Under the pieces are notes generated by a model. The model did no database searches. It worked only from the letters and a program-made list of their open reading frames with translations, and was not told the DNA's origin. A stretch of 64,000 bases of DNA from Accumulibacter sp032229525 (GTDB lineage: Bacteria; Pseudomonadota; Gammaproteobacteria; Burkholderiales; Rhodocyclaceae): positions 6,168 through 70,167 of the forward strand of contig NZ_JAVTWB010000112.1 of NCBI RefSeq assembly GCF_032229525.1, in the 5' to 3' direction. Both the position numbers and the translations under genes were made by a program. This document shows positions 44,927-52,928 of the stretch, in pieces (position 1 is the first letter of the stretch; each line of letters starts with the position of its first letter).

Positions 44927-45387
44927 ATGACGAACGGAGTGGCGTTGAAGAGCGACGGTCGCGGGCGGGAGAAGCCCTTTGGCGATCAGCAGGATGATCC
45001 CGGGATGGCTCCAGAGTGTTCTGATGAAGCCTTTGGCAAGGTGCTGCAGCTCGTGCGCACGGTTCAGACGGGCATGCAGAACATCGACGACCGGCACGGC
45101 CTGAGTGGTGCCCAGCTGTGGGCCATGTGGCAGATTTCGGCGCGACCCGGCTTGCGGGTGTCGGATCTGGCGCGGGCGCTGCAGATCAAGCCTTCGACGG
45201 CGAGCAACCTGCTCGACAAGCTCGAACTGCGCCAACTGATGCGCCGTGAAAGGCACGACACCGACAACCGCGTGGTCAGCCTCTATCTGACCGACGCAGG
45301 CCACCAGCTGGTCAAGGACATTCCTGGCCCGACGCAAGGCCGACTGCGCCGCGCCTTGGGGGAAATGGCGGCGCCGGTTCTGGCCGG
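44927..45387 (+). CDS. MarR-family transcriptional regulator (3' end in gap)
   Basis: About 153 residues are visible. A winged helix-turn-helix of the MarR type lies at about 60-120 (GLSGAQLWAMWQIS, LRVSDLARALQIKPSTASNLLDKLELRQLMRRERHDTDNRVVSLYLTDAG). The wing motif DNRVVSLYLT is characteristic. The last part is lost in the N gap. ATG 44927 is preferred (GAGG about 8 bases upstream); an in-frame upstream GTG at 44912 exists. It is divergent from mscS-glgB, so it is a good candidate regulator of the glycogen/trehalose locus. Confidence 0.85.
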
Positions 45388-45487
45388 NNNNNNNNNNNNN
45401 NNNNNNNNNNNNNNNNNNNNNNNNNNNNNNNNNNNNNNNNNNNNNNNNNNNNNNNNNNNNNNNNNNNNNNNNNNNNNNNNNNNNNNN
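45388..45487. other. Assembly gap (100 N)
   Basis: Exactly 100 Ns, interrupting the 3' end of the MarR gene. The flanks are not repeated. The 55 bases after the gap, before the phosphatase stop, carry no recognisable gene. Confidence 1.
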
Positions 45488-45542
45488 CCGTAAGCTTGTC
45501 CGCCGTTAAAGCAGGGTTCGATCAAGCGGCGCGACGTCTTCG

Positions 45543-46181
45543 CTAGGGAAGTTCGTCGAGCCCCACCGTGGCCAGATGGTCGGTAACGCCCCACGCCTCC
45601 AGGCTCCAGTGTTCACCGTCGCCACGCACCCAGTTGATGCCGGCATTCGGAATGAGGAAATCCCGTGGCTGATTCAACGAGGTGCCGCGCACCAGGCGGT
45701 TGACGATATCGAGCACGCCGCCGTGCGTCACCACGATGACCGTGCAGCCCCGATGATCCTCGGCGATTCGCCGCAAGCCGGTGCTGACTCGCTGGTGTAG
45801 TTGGCGCAGACTCTCGCCGCCATAGGGGATGACGAAATCCGGTTCTCGCCCTTCGAACAAAGCATAAACATCCGGATATCGGTCACGTGACTGATCGTAG
45901 GTCAGCCCTTCGAAAAGGCCGTAGCGTCGCTCGCGGAATTCCGGTCGCAGCGTCGGGACCAGCTTCAGGCTGGCCGCAATGCGTTCGGCAGTCTGTCGGG
46001 CGCGCAGCAGGTCGCTGCTGTACAGCGCCGCCACCGGCACCGCCGACAACCACTCCGCCGCCGCTTCAGCCTGGGCCTTGCCCGTCGTATCCAGGCCGAC
46101 GTCAATGTTTCCCTGGATACGCTTTTCTGCGTTCCAGGAGGTTTCGCCGTGGCGGACCAGGCAGATGCGGGTGGCTTCCAT
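45543..46181 (-). CDS. Histidine phosphatase family protein (PGM-like)
   Basis: A 212-residue branch-1 histidine phosphatase. The catalytic histidine is in LVRHGETSWN (His11); the second arginine and glutamate lie in SSDLLRARQTAERI and ERRYGLFEGLT; the second histidine is in VVTHGGVL. The family includes phosphoglycerate mutase-like enzymes and alpha-ribazole phosphatase (CobC). The substrate cannot be told from sequence and no cobalamin genes are near. I prefer ATG 46181, which places the motif at its usual distance from the N-terminus. Confidence 0.85.
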   Translation of the reverse strand: MEATRICLVRHGETSWNAEKRIQGNIDVGLDTTGKAQAEAAAEWLSAVPVAALYSSDLLRARQTAERIAASLKLVPTLRPEFRERRYGLFEGLTYDQSRDRYPDVYALFEGREPDFVIPYGGESLRQLHQRVSTGLRRIAEDHRGCTVIVVTHGGVLDIVNRLVRGTSLNQPRDFLIPNAGINWVRGDGEHWSLEAWGVTDHLATVGLDELP

Positions 46182-46540
46182 AGGTATTGATTCACTAGCT
46201 GCGTTGACGACCAGCAATCGGCCGACGGAAAGACCCGGACTTCGCCGGCGTGAAGCCTCGCTCCGTCAGGTTCGGAAGGAGCAGATTCTAAGGCATTTGC
46301 GGTGACTGCTCCGCCTGTCAGGGGCAATCGGAAGCGCCGGTCAGACAGCCGCTGCTCCTCATCACTCGGCCGCAAGCCACCACGCTGCCCGCAGCGATTG
46401 TCCGCAGCGTCTCCCGGCGCACTGCACTTTGCCCGCCGGGCGGCTCGCCGTGCGCAGTTTCGCTGATCCAGCGCATCACCAGGTGAATTGGCGGGAGCAG
46501 ATCTGCGACTAAAATACGGCATCCGGCATCTGCCCGGGGT
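46182..46540. other. Intergenic, no supported gene
   Basis: A 359-bp stretch between two leftward genes. It holds a small hairpin (GCTCC ... GGAGC, about 46252-46274) but no frame with recognisable protein content. It presumably carries the phosphatase promoter. Confidence 0.45.
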
Positions 46541-47824
46541 CTAAGTGGTCGCGCGTTGCACCAGCTGGCGGATATGCCGAACGCCCAGCGCAGCAACAAT
46601 GACGACGATCGGAATCGCGATCCCGGTGACGATTTCCGGATTGACCGGCGCGCCTGCCGCCTTGACGGCCTTGGCCGCATAACCGATCAAGCCGACCACG
46701 TAGTAGCTGACCGCGGCCACCGACAAGCCTTCCACCGTCTCCTGCAGACGCAACTGCAGTTTCGCGCGTCGGGCGGCGGTGCTGAGCAACGACTGGTTCT
46801 GCCGCTGCAATGCGATGTCGACCCGCGTACGCAACATTTCGCTGGCGCGACTGATCCGCTCCGACAGACTGTCCTGCAGCCTGGCGACGGTTTCGCAGGT
46901 GCTCATCGCCGGCACCAGGCGGCGTTCGACGAACTCGCGCATCGTTTGCACGCCTTCCACACGCACTTCCCGTAGTTCTGCCAGGCGGCGTTCCACCAGC
47001 TCCTGGTAGGCGCGCGCCGCGCAGATCCGGCCCAAAGTGGCCGAAATAGTCCCCTCGACGACGGCGGCAAGCCTCGTCAGCCGGTCAAGGAGAGCGGGCT
47101 CGTCTTCACTTCTGACGTTCACCATTTCATTGAGCAGCGCCGCCAGTTGCTGGTCGGCATCCGCCAGCACCGGCAGGGTGGCCCGGGCTATCGGGAGCGT
47201 CAGCAGCGCGCGCATCAGATAGGTTTCTATCTCGAGCACGCGCTGTACCATCCGTCCTGCCTGGCGCGGTGTAAGGCTGACATCCTCGATCAGGAAGCGG
47301 CTGAAACCGTCCGCATGGATGCGAAAGTCCGCCCGCACGCTGGCAACACCGTCGCCAACGATTGAGCCGACCAGCGGATTGCCTTCAAACCAGCTGGCCA
47401 GTTCCTCGCTGCCGGGTGTTGCCACCGGAGCTGTACGCACCGCCACGTGTGCCGCCACCAGCACTTGCCCCGGCAGTCCATCGAGCCAGTCTTGCGGGAC
47501 GCTCGTGATTACCGGCTGGACAAAGGGATCGCCGAATTCGCCTTGGCGGAAGAAAGTGTAGCTGCTGCTCTCAGCGCCTCTCTCCCACTTGAGCCTGAAG
47601 GTGCCGAGGTCGACCTTGAAGTGATTGTGGTCCGCTGCCGGCGACGTGACGCCGTAACGCGTGCATAGCTCGACGATCGACTCGTACTCTGCTTGCCTGT
47701 TCGATGGGTCACTGGCCAGCGCCAGATACGAGGCTTGCTCGGGGATGCTTAGCGCTTCCGGCGGGCGGGCGTGCAGCTCATAGTTGAGCGCAAAGCGCTG
47801 CGGGTGATTGACGGGTTTTGTCAC
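46541..47824 (-). CDS. DUF3422 membrane-anchored protein
   Basis: A 427-residue protein of the DUF3422 family. The N-terminus (NHPQRFALNYELHARPPEAL) is characteristic. A long helical, probably coiled-coil region (about 190-370) is followed by two C-terminal hydrophobic segments (AAVSYYVVGLIGYAAKAVKA and GIAIPIVVIVAALGV), so it likely sits in the inner membrane with the bulk in the cytoplasm. The function is unknown. The layout of coiled coil then two helices recalls CorA-type architecture only loosely. Confidence 0.83.
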   Translation of the reverse strand: MTKPVNHPQRFALNYELHARPPEALSIPEQASYLALASDPSNRQAEYESIVELCTRYGVTSPAADHNHFKVDLGTFRLKWERGAESSSYTFFRQGEFGDPFVQPVITSVPQDWLDGLPGQVLVAAHVAVRTAPVATPGSEELASWFEGNPLVGSIVGDGVASVRADFRIHADGFSRFLIEDVSLTPRQAGRMVQRVLEIETYLMRALLTLPIARATLPVLADADQQLAALLNEMVNVRSEDEPALLDRLTRLAAVVEGTISATLGRICAARAYQELVERRLAELREVRVEGVQTMREFVERRLVPAMSTCETVARLQDSLSERISRASEMLRTRVDIALQRQNQSLLSTAARRAKLQLRLQETVEGLSVAAVSYYVVGLIGYAAKAVKAAGAPVNPEIVTGIAIPIVVIVAALGVRHIRQLVQRATT

Positions 47825-48587
47825 ACGGTTCCTTCCACTGTTTCGTCATGGGAGGTTTGGCGAATGAGCGATGCGTTCTGACGCCGTGCTTGGGCGAGGT
47901 TTGCCCCGGCGCGCGGGCTAAAAACACTCCGCCGGAGCTGTCTCGCACTGTTGGTGGATCTTACGCCAATGCCCGAGCTTAATGCTTGATGACAGCGTTC
48001 GTTGACCTGGGCATGTGCGGCGCGGCGATGGGGCTCGCAGCTCCTGGTTGACGAGCAGTCTGAGCGTCAACCGTCCGCAGCGAGAAAACTCACAATCCCA
48101 ACCGCGGTCCATTCGCTTTCCGAATGCGAAGCGGAGCACGCGGTGAGGATTGATCGGAGGCGAGCATGAGCGCCGTCCTCATGCCCCAAATACTGTCCGC
48201 CAACGGTGCCCGCAGGCGTCCACGGGCGCCCCGCATCGGTGAGCGCTTCCGCAGGCAGGGTGTCGCCGCCGGGGCGGCGCTGACCGGGCTGTCGCCCGCG
48301 TCCGGTGAAGGCGTCGTCCTGCGCCGCGTCGGTGCCAGCCGCGACGTGGTCGGCCGCATTTCGTTCTGAAAATGGACCCGGCTGGCGATCTGCCCGTTGC
48401 GTTGCCCCCGGCGCGGCGTAGCGCACCACCGCTATCGCTGTTTCTCGATGGCCGTCGGCTGTCAATTGCTGCAGCGCAACTTTTAGAAGTGCCCGCTATT
48501 GCCTATAGTGATCAATCAGTCGCAGCGGTGAACGAGGACTGCGGCGTCATTCAGCAGAATCATCGATCTGTTAACGGAGGAGACGTC
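47825..48587. other. Long divergent leader upstream of the aor operon
   Basis: A 763-bp spacer. A TATAGT -10-like hexamer lies at 48504-48509 without a convincing -35. GGAGGAG (48577-48583) is the ribosome-binding site for the first aor gene. A small frame at 48166-48369 is listed separately. No known riboswitch core was recognised. Confidence 0.4.
48166..48369 (+). CDS. Possible small basic protein (67 aa), uncertain
   Basis: An open frame of 67 codons starting MSAVLMPQIL with a GGAGG ribosome-binding site 6 bases before the ATG. The product is arginine-rich and resembles nothing I recognise. A longer frame on the other strand overlaps it. It may be chance in GC-rich DNA; the good start signal is the only support. 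Confidence 0.22.
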   Translation: MSAVLMPQILSANGARRRPRAPRIGERFRRQGVAAGAALTGLSPASGEGVVLRRVGASRDVVGRISF

Positions 48588-49061
48588 ATGCAGAAGTCTT
48601 TGCACATCGATCCGGGCAAATGCACCGGTTGCCTGCAGTGCGAAATGGCTTGCTCGTACGAGCATACCGGGGTCTTCAACCCGTCCAGGTCGCTGATCAA
48701 GGTTTTCGACTTCCACCACGAAGGCCGCAAGGTTCCCTACACCTGCACCCAGTGCGCCGAAGCCTGGTGTCTCAACGCCTGCCCCGTCGAGGCGATCAAG
48801 ATCGACGCCGGCACCGGCGCCAAGGTGGTGCTCGACGCTGTTTGTGTCGGCTGCAAGGTGTGCACCATTGCCTGCCCGTTCGGCACGGTCAACTACAACC
48901 ACGATACCGGCAAGGTCCAGAAGTGCGACCTCTGCGGCGGTGATCCGGCCTGCGCCACCGCCTGTCCGACCAGCGCCATCACCTACATCGACAGCGACTG
49001 GACCGGCCTCGAGCGGATGCGTCAGTGGGCGCAGAAGACCGATAGTGCGGCACGGGTTTGA
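48588..49061 (+). CDS. aorA: Aldehyde oxidoreductase iron-sulfur subunit (AorA-like)
   Basis: A 157-residue ferredoxin-like electron-transfer subunit with sixteen cysteines in four [4Fe-4S]-type sets: CTGCLQCEMAC, CTQC with CLNACP, CVGCKVCTIACP, and CDLCGG with CATACP. It precedes the large subunit by 12 bp, as in the aor operon of Aromatoleum aromaticum. It should carry electrons between the tungsten enzyme and the FAD subunit. The start at 48588 is fixed by GGAGGAG just upstream. Confidence 0.88.
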   Translation: MQKSLHIDPGKCTGCLQCEMACSYEHTGVFNPSRSLIKVFDFHHEGRKVPYTCTQCAEAWCLNACPVEAIKIDAGTGAKVVLDAVCVGCKVCTIACPFGTVNYNHDTGKVQKCDLCGGDPACATACPTSAITYIDSDWTGLERMRQWAQKTDSAARV

Positions 49062-49073
49062 GGAGAGACGATC

Positions 49074-50921
49074 ATGGCATGGACTCGCAAAATTCTTCGC
49101 GTCAACCTTACGCAAGGCACTTGCGTCAGCGAAGCGCTGAACATGGAATGGGCGGCGCAGTACCTCGGGCAACGTGGGCTCGGCAGCAAGTATTTGATCA
49201 GTGAGATTGACCCGAGGGTCGACGCCCTGTCGCCCGAGAACAAGATCATCTACGCCACCGGTCCGTTGACCGGGACCATGGCCTCGACCGGCGGGCGCTA
49301 TTCGGTGGTCACCAAGGGGCCGTTGACCGGCGTCATTGCCTGCTCGAACTCTGGTGGATACTTCGGCGCCGAGTTGAAGTTCGCCGGCTGGGACATGATC
49401 ATCGTCGAGGGCAAGTCGCCCAAGCCGGTCTATCTGCACATCGAGAACGAGTTGGCGGAACTGCTGCCGGCCGACGACCTCTGGGGGACGACTGTTTGGG
49501 CGACCGAAGCGACGCTCAAGAAGCGTCACCAGGATCCGCTGCTGCGGGTGTCGAGCATCGGTCGCGCCGGCGAGAACCAGGTGCTTTTCGCAGCCATCGT
49601 CAACGATCTGCATCGTGCCGCCGGGCGCTCCGGTGTCGGAGCGGTGATGGGTTCGAAGAACCTCAAGGCGATCGCCGTTCGCGGTACGCGCGGGGTCGGC
49701 AACATTGCCGATCCCAAGGCGTTCATGGCGGCTGCAACGGCCGGCAAGAAAGTGCTCGCCGAAAATGCGGTCACCGGCCAGGGCCTGCCGACCTACGGCA
49801 CGCAGGTGCTGATGAACGTAATCAACGAAATGGGCGCCTTGCCGACGCGCAACCATCGTGACGTCGAGTTCGAAGGCGCGCGCAAGATCTCCGCCGAAGC
49901 GATGCACGAAAAACGCGCCAGCGATGGCCGCGCCCATCTGGTCACCAATCAGGCCTGCTTTGGCTGCACCATCGCCTGCGGGCGGATCTCACGCATCGAC
50001 GAAACGCACTTTTCGGTGGAAACCAGGCCCGAGTACTGGGGGGCCAACGGTGGTCTCGAATACGAGGCCGCCTGGGCGCTCGGCAGTGCCAACGGCGTCG
50101 ACGATCTCGAAGCGCTGCAGTTCGCCAATCTGCTATGCAACGAAGACGGCATGGACCCGATTTCTTTCGGGGCAACGGTCGGGGCGGTGATGGAACTTTA
50201 CGACCTCGGCATCCTGAGCAAGGAAGAGATCGGCCTCGAAGCAGTTTTCGGCTCCGCTGAAGCGCTGTGCAAACTGGCCGAGATGACTGCGCGTGGCGAA
50301 GGCTTCGGCAAGATCCTCGGTCAGGGATCGAAGCGCGTGTGCGCGAAGTACGGCAAGCCCGAACTGTCGATGACCGTCAAGGGGCAGGAGTTCCCGGCCT
50401 ACGATGGGCGTGCGCTGCAGGGCATGGGGCTGGCCTATGCGACCTCGAACCGCGGCGCCTGCCATCTGCGCGGCTACATGGTTTCCAGCGAAGTGTTCGG
50501 CATCCCGGTCAAGACCGACCCCAAAGAGACTGCCGGCAAACCGGAAATGCTGAAGGCGTTCCAGGACGCGACGGCGGTCGTCGACTCCAGCGGGCTGTGC
50601 GTGTTCACCACCTTCGCGTGGACGATGAACGATATCCAGCCGCAGATTCAGGCCGCCTGCGAAGGCGATTGGTCGCAAGATTCGCTGTTGCAGATGGGCG
50701 AGCGGATCTGGAATCTCGAGCGCGACTTCAACCTGGCGGCCGGGATCACCGGCAAGGACGACACCCTGCCGCCACGGCTGCTCAACGAACCGTGCAAGAC
50801 CGGCGGCTCGAAAGGCATGGTCGCCGAGATCGGCAAGATGCTTCCCGAGTACTACAGCCTGCGCGGCTGGACGCCAGAAGGCGTGCCGACCGCCGCCACG
50901 CGCTCGCGCCTGGGTCTCTGA
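49074..50921 (+). CDS. aorB: Tungsten-type aldehyde:ferredoxin oxidoreductase, large subunit
   Basis: A 615-residue AOR-family enzyme that oxidises aldehydes to acids, or can run in reverse, using a bis-pterin tungsten (or molybdenum) cofactor and a [4Fe-4S] cluster. N-terminal family features are GPLTGTMASTGGRYSVVTKGPLTG and GYFGAELKFAGWD. Cluster ligands appear in CFGCTIAC (about 303-310) with a later cysteine in SSGLCVF. It sits in a complete five-gene operon. Metal identity is inferred from the family. Confidence 0.92.
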   Translation: MAWTRKILRVNLTQGTCVSEALNMEWAAQYLGQRGLGSKYLISEIDPRVDALSPENKIIYATGPLTGTMASTGGRYSVVTKGPLTGVIACSNSGGYFGAELKFAGWDMIIVEGKSPKPVYLHIENELAELLPADDLWGTTVWATEATLKKRHQDPLLRVSSIGRAGENQVLFAAIVNDLHRAAGRSGVGAVMGSKNLKAIAVRGTRGVGNIADPKAFMAAATAGKKVLAENAVTGQGLPTYGTQVLMNVINEMGALPTRNHRDVEFEGARKISAEAMHEKRASDGRAHLVTNQACFGCTIACGRISRIDETHFSVETRPEYWGANGGLEYEAAWALGSANGVDDLEALQFANLLCNEDGMDPISFGATVGAVMELYDLGILSKEEIGLEAVFGSAEALCKLAEMTARGEGFGKILGQGSKRVCAKYGKPELSMTVKGQEFPAYDGRALQGMGLAYATSNRGACHLRGYMVSSEVFGIPVKTDPKETAGKPEMLKAFQDATAVVDSSGLCVFTTFAWTMNDIQPQIQAACEGDWSQDSLLQMGERIWNLERDFNLAAGITGKDDTLPPRLLNEPCKTGGSKGMVAEIGKMLPEYYSLRGWTPEGVPTAATRSRLGL

Positions 50922-50922
50922 G

Positions 50923-52173
50923 GTGGCCAGACAGGTCATCATCGGCAACGGCCCGGCCGGGGTCGTTGCCGCCGAGACGCTACGCCGCGCCGATGCGCAG
51001 GCCGAAATCACGCTGATCGGCGACGAGCCCGAACCGCCCTACTCGCGGATGGCGATTCCCTACCTGCTGACCGGCAAGATCGGTGAGTCTGGAACCTATC
51101 TGCGCAAGGACGCGGATCATTTCGAGCGCTTGCGCATTCGCCAGCTCTGCGCTCGTGTGGAAGCGATCGATAGCGCGCGACATACGGTGACGCTGGCCGA
51201 TGGCAGCGTGCTTGACTACGATTGCCTGCTGATTGCCACCGGCTCGCATCCGGTCCAGCCGCCGATTCCCGGCATCGACCTGCCGCAGGTCCTGTCCTGC
51301 TGGACGCTGGCGGATGCGCGCGCAATCGCCGCCGCGCTGGCCCCGGGTGCGCGTGTGCTGCAGATGGGTGCCGGCTTCATCGGTTGCATCATTCTCGAGT
51401 CTCTGGCCGCCCGCAGCGCGCAGCTGACGGTCGTCGAGATGGGCGACAGGATGGTGCCGCGCATGATGGACGAGGTGGCCGGGGAGATGATTCGTCGCTG
51501 GTGTGAGGGAAAAGGGGTGCAGGTTCGTACCGGCCGGCGGGTGGTGTCCATCGCTCCGGCCGGCGACGCCCTGCGCGTCAAGCTGGACGATGGCGAGACC
51601 GTCGAGGTTGACGTGCTGATCAACGCCACCGGCGTCAAGCCGAACGTCGACTTTCTCCAGGGGAGTGGCGTCGCCATCGATGTCGGCATTCTGGTCGACG
51701 ACTCGATGCAGACCAGCGTCGCCGGGATCTATGCCGCTGGCGACGTCGCCGAGGCGGTCGAGTTCGGCACCGGTCGCCGCGTGGTCAATGCCATCCAGCC
51801 CGATGCCGTCGAACAGGCGCGTATCGCGGCGCTGAACATGGCTGGCCAGGCGGCAAGCTTGCCGGGCACCTTTGTCTTCAACGTTCTCGATACCCTGGGG
51901 CTGATCTCGGCGTCCTTCGGGCAGTGGCAGGACTTGCCGGGTTATACCAGCGCCCAGTTGCTCGACGAAGCCGAGTATCGCTATTTGCGGCTGGTATTCG
52001 ACGGTGAACAGCTGGTCGGCGCCAACACCATCGGTCATACCGAGCACATCGGTGTCCTGCGCGGCCTGATTCAGGGGCGGGTCCGTCTCGGTGACTGGAA
52101 AGCCCGTCTGCTGGCCAACCCGCTGCTGCTCAGTGAAGCCTATCTCGCCAGGGGGCTGGCCGCGACCCATTGA
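50923..52173 (+). CDS. aorC: FAD/NAD(P)-dependent oxidoreductase subunit (AorC-like)
   Basis: A 416-residue flavoprotein with two dinucleotide-binding folds. The FAD motif GNGPAGVVAAETL lies at about 8-20, the NAD motif GAGFIGCIILESL at about 148-160, and the second FAD motif AGIYAAGDVAE at about 267. In Aromatoleum the equivalent subunit links the AOR to NAD+. The start is GTG 50923, one base after the aorB stop. The end overlaps the MoaD-like gene (TGATG). Confidence 0.88.
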   Translation: MARQVIIGNGPAGVVAAETLRRADAQAEITLIGDEPEPPYSRMAIPYLLTGKIGESGTYLRKDADHFERLRIRQLCARVEAIDSARHTVTLADGSVLDYDCLLIATGSHPVQPPIPGIDLPQVLSCWTLADARAIAAALAPGARVLQMGAGFIGCIILESLAARSAQLTVVEMGDRMVPRMMDEVAGEMIRRWCEGKGVQVRTGRRVVSIAPAGDALRVKLDDGETVEVDVLINATGVKPNVDFLQGSGVAIDVGILVDDSMQTSVAGIYAAGDVAEAVEFGTGRRVVNAIQPDAVEQARIAALNMAGQAASLPGTFVFNVLDTLGLISASFGQWQDLPGYTSAQLLDEAEYRYLRLVFDGEQLVGANTIGHTEHIGVLRGLIQGRVRLGDWKARLLANPLLLSEAYLARGLAATH

Positions 52174-52427
52174 TGCAGATCACTTTCAAGCTGTACGCGT
52201 TCCTCTCCGACTACCTGCCGGCGGATGCTCGTCGGACCAACACCCTGACTCTGGAAATCCCCGACGAGACGACCGTCGGCTCGTTGATCGCCTCGCGGGC
52301 GCTGCCGCCGCGGCTGGTGCATCTGGTCCTGCTCAATGGCGAGTTCGTGCCGCCGCCGCAACGTGGCGAGCGCCGCCTGCAGGCGGGTGACGTGCTGGCG
52401 ATCTGGCCGCCGATCGCCGGTGGCTGA
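52173..52427 (+). CDS. aorD: MoaD/ThiS-like sulfur carrier protein
   Basis: An 84-residue ubiquitin-fold protein ending in the diglycine tail IAGG, which in MoaD is activated to a thiocarboxylate for pterin dithiolene synthesis. Its place inside an AOR operon suggests a dedicated carrier for the tungsten cofactor. ATG 52173 overlaps the aorC stop. An extra in-frame TTG lies one codon upstream. Confidence 0.86.
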   Translation: MQITFKLYAFLSDYLPADARRTNTLTLEIPDETTVGSLIASRALPPRLVHLVLLNGEFVPPPQRGERRLQAGDVLAIWPPIAGG

Positions 52428-52722
52428 GAACGCCGAACCTCCGGTGCCGCAATTCGCGATGACCCTGGCGCTGCCCGAATTCACCCGCCAGTTGCAACCG
52501 TTGCTGGCCGGCTGGGTGGTGGCTCCGTTGGCCGATGGCTGGCACCTGCAGCAGGCCGGACGCAGCGTCGAAGTCCGTTGCCAGCCCTTGCCGATCCTGC
52601 AGATGGGGGCTCTTGCGCTGCCCCGCCTGCAGGTGTCGATTGCATTTTCCGGCGGCAGCGCCGGACAGCATGGCGATTTCATGAACGACTTCCAGCGCCA
52701 CTTCCGACGCGGCGGGGGCTGA
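52420..52722 (+). CDS. Unrecognised 100-residue protein at end of aor operon
   Basis: Starts at GTG 52420, overlapping the MoaD-like gene by 8 bases, and ends just before the SRP RNA gene. The sequence (QFAMTLALPEFTRQLQPLLAGW ... MGALALPRLQVSIAF) has no motif I know and no membrane segment. The C-terminus FQRHFRRGGG is basic and glycine-ended. Position suggests a maturation or chaperone role for the aldehyde oxidoreductase. That is inference from context only. Confidence 0.65.
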   Translation: MAENAEPPVPQFAMTLALPEFTRQLQPLLAGWVVAPLADGWHLQQAGRSVEVRCQPLPILQMGALALPRLQVSIAFSGGSAGQHGDFMNDFQRHFRRGGG

Positions 52723-52737
52723 TGTGATAGCATTCCT

Positions 52738-52838
52738 CGTGGCGGGTCTCCCCGCATCGCAGGATGGTTAACCTGGTCAGGTCCGGAAGGAAGCAGCCAC
52801 AGCTGTCTTATGTGAGTGCCGGGGGTAAGGCTCGCCAC
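52738..52838 (+). ncRNA. ffs: Signal recognition particle RNA (4.5S RNA)
   Basis: The conserved domain IV core GTCAGGTCCGGAAGGAAGCA is seen at 52777-52796, with the GGAA tetraloop and the asymmetric internal loop. The flanks close into the long helix (GTGGCG at 52738 pairing with CGCCAC at the 3' end), followed by GTTTTTC as a terminator. It lies upstream of dnaX, a common arrangement. It binds Ffh for co-translational membrane targeting. End positions are accurate to a few bases. Confidence 0.93.
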
Positions 52839-52928
52839 CCGTTTTTCTGCGCCGCCGGCGCAGTGCCTGCTTCGGTGAACAGCGAAAACTGCCGCAGGGC
52901 CGGAAACGCCATCTGCTAGAATCCACCC

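Noticed and set aside
45883..45896. A second parS-like site around CACGTGAC in the phosphatase gene
   Set aside because: Only the inner CACGTG matches; the outer GTTT/AAAC arms are absent.
46250..46280. A second SRP RNA-like core (TCAGGTTCGGAAGGAGCAG)
   Set aside because: It resembles domain IV but lacks one base of the internal loop, and the flanks do not form the long SRP helix. The real gene is at 52738-52838.
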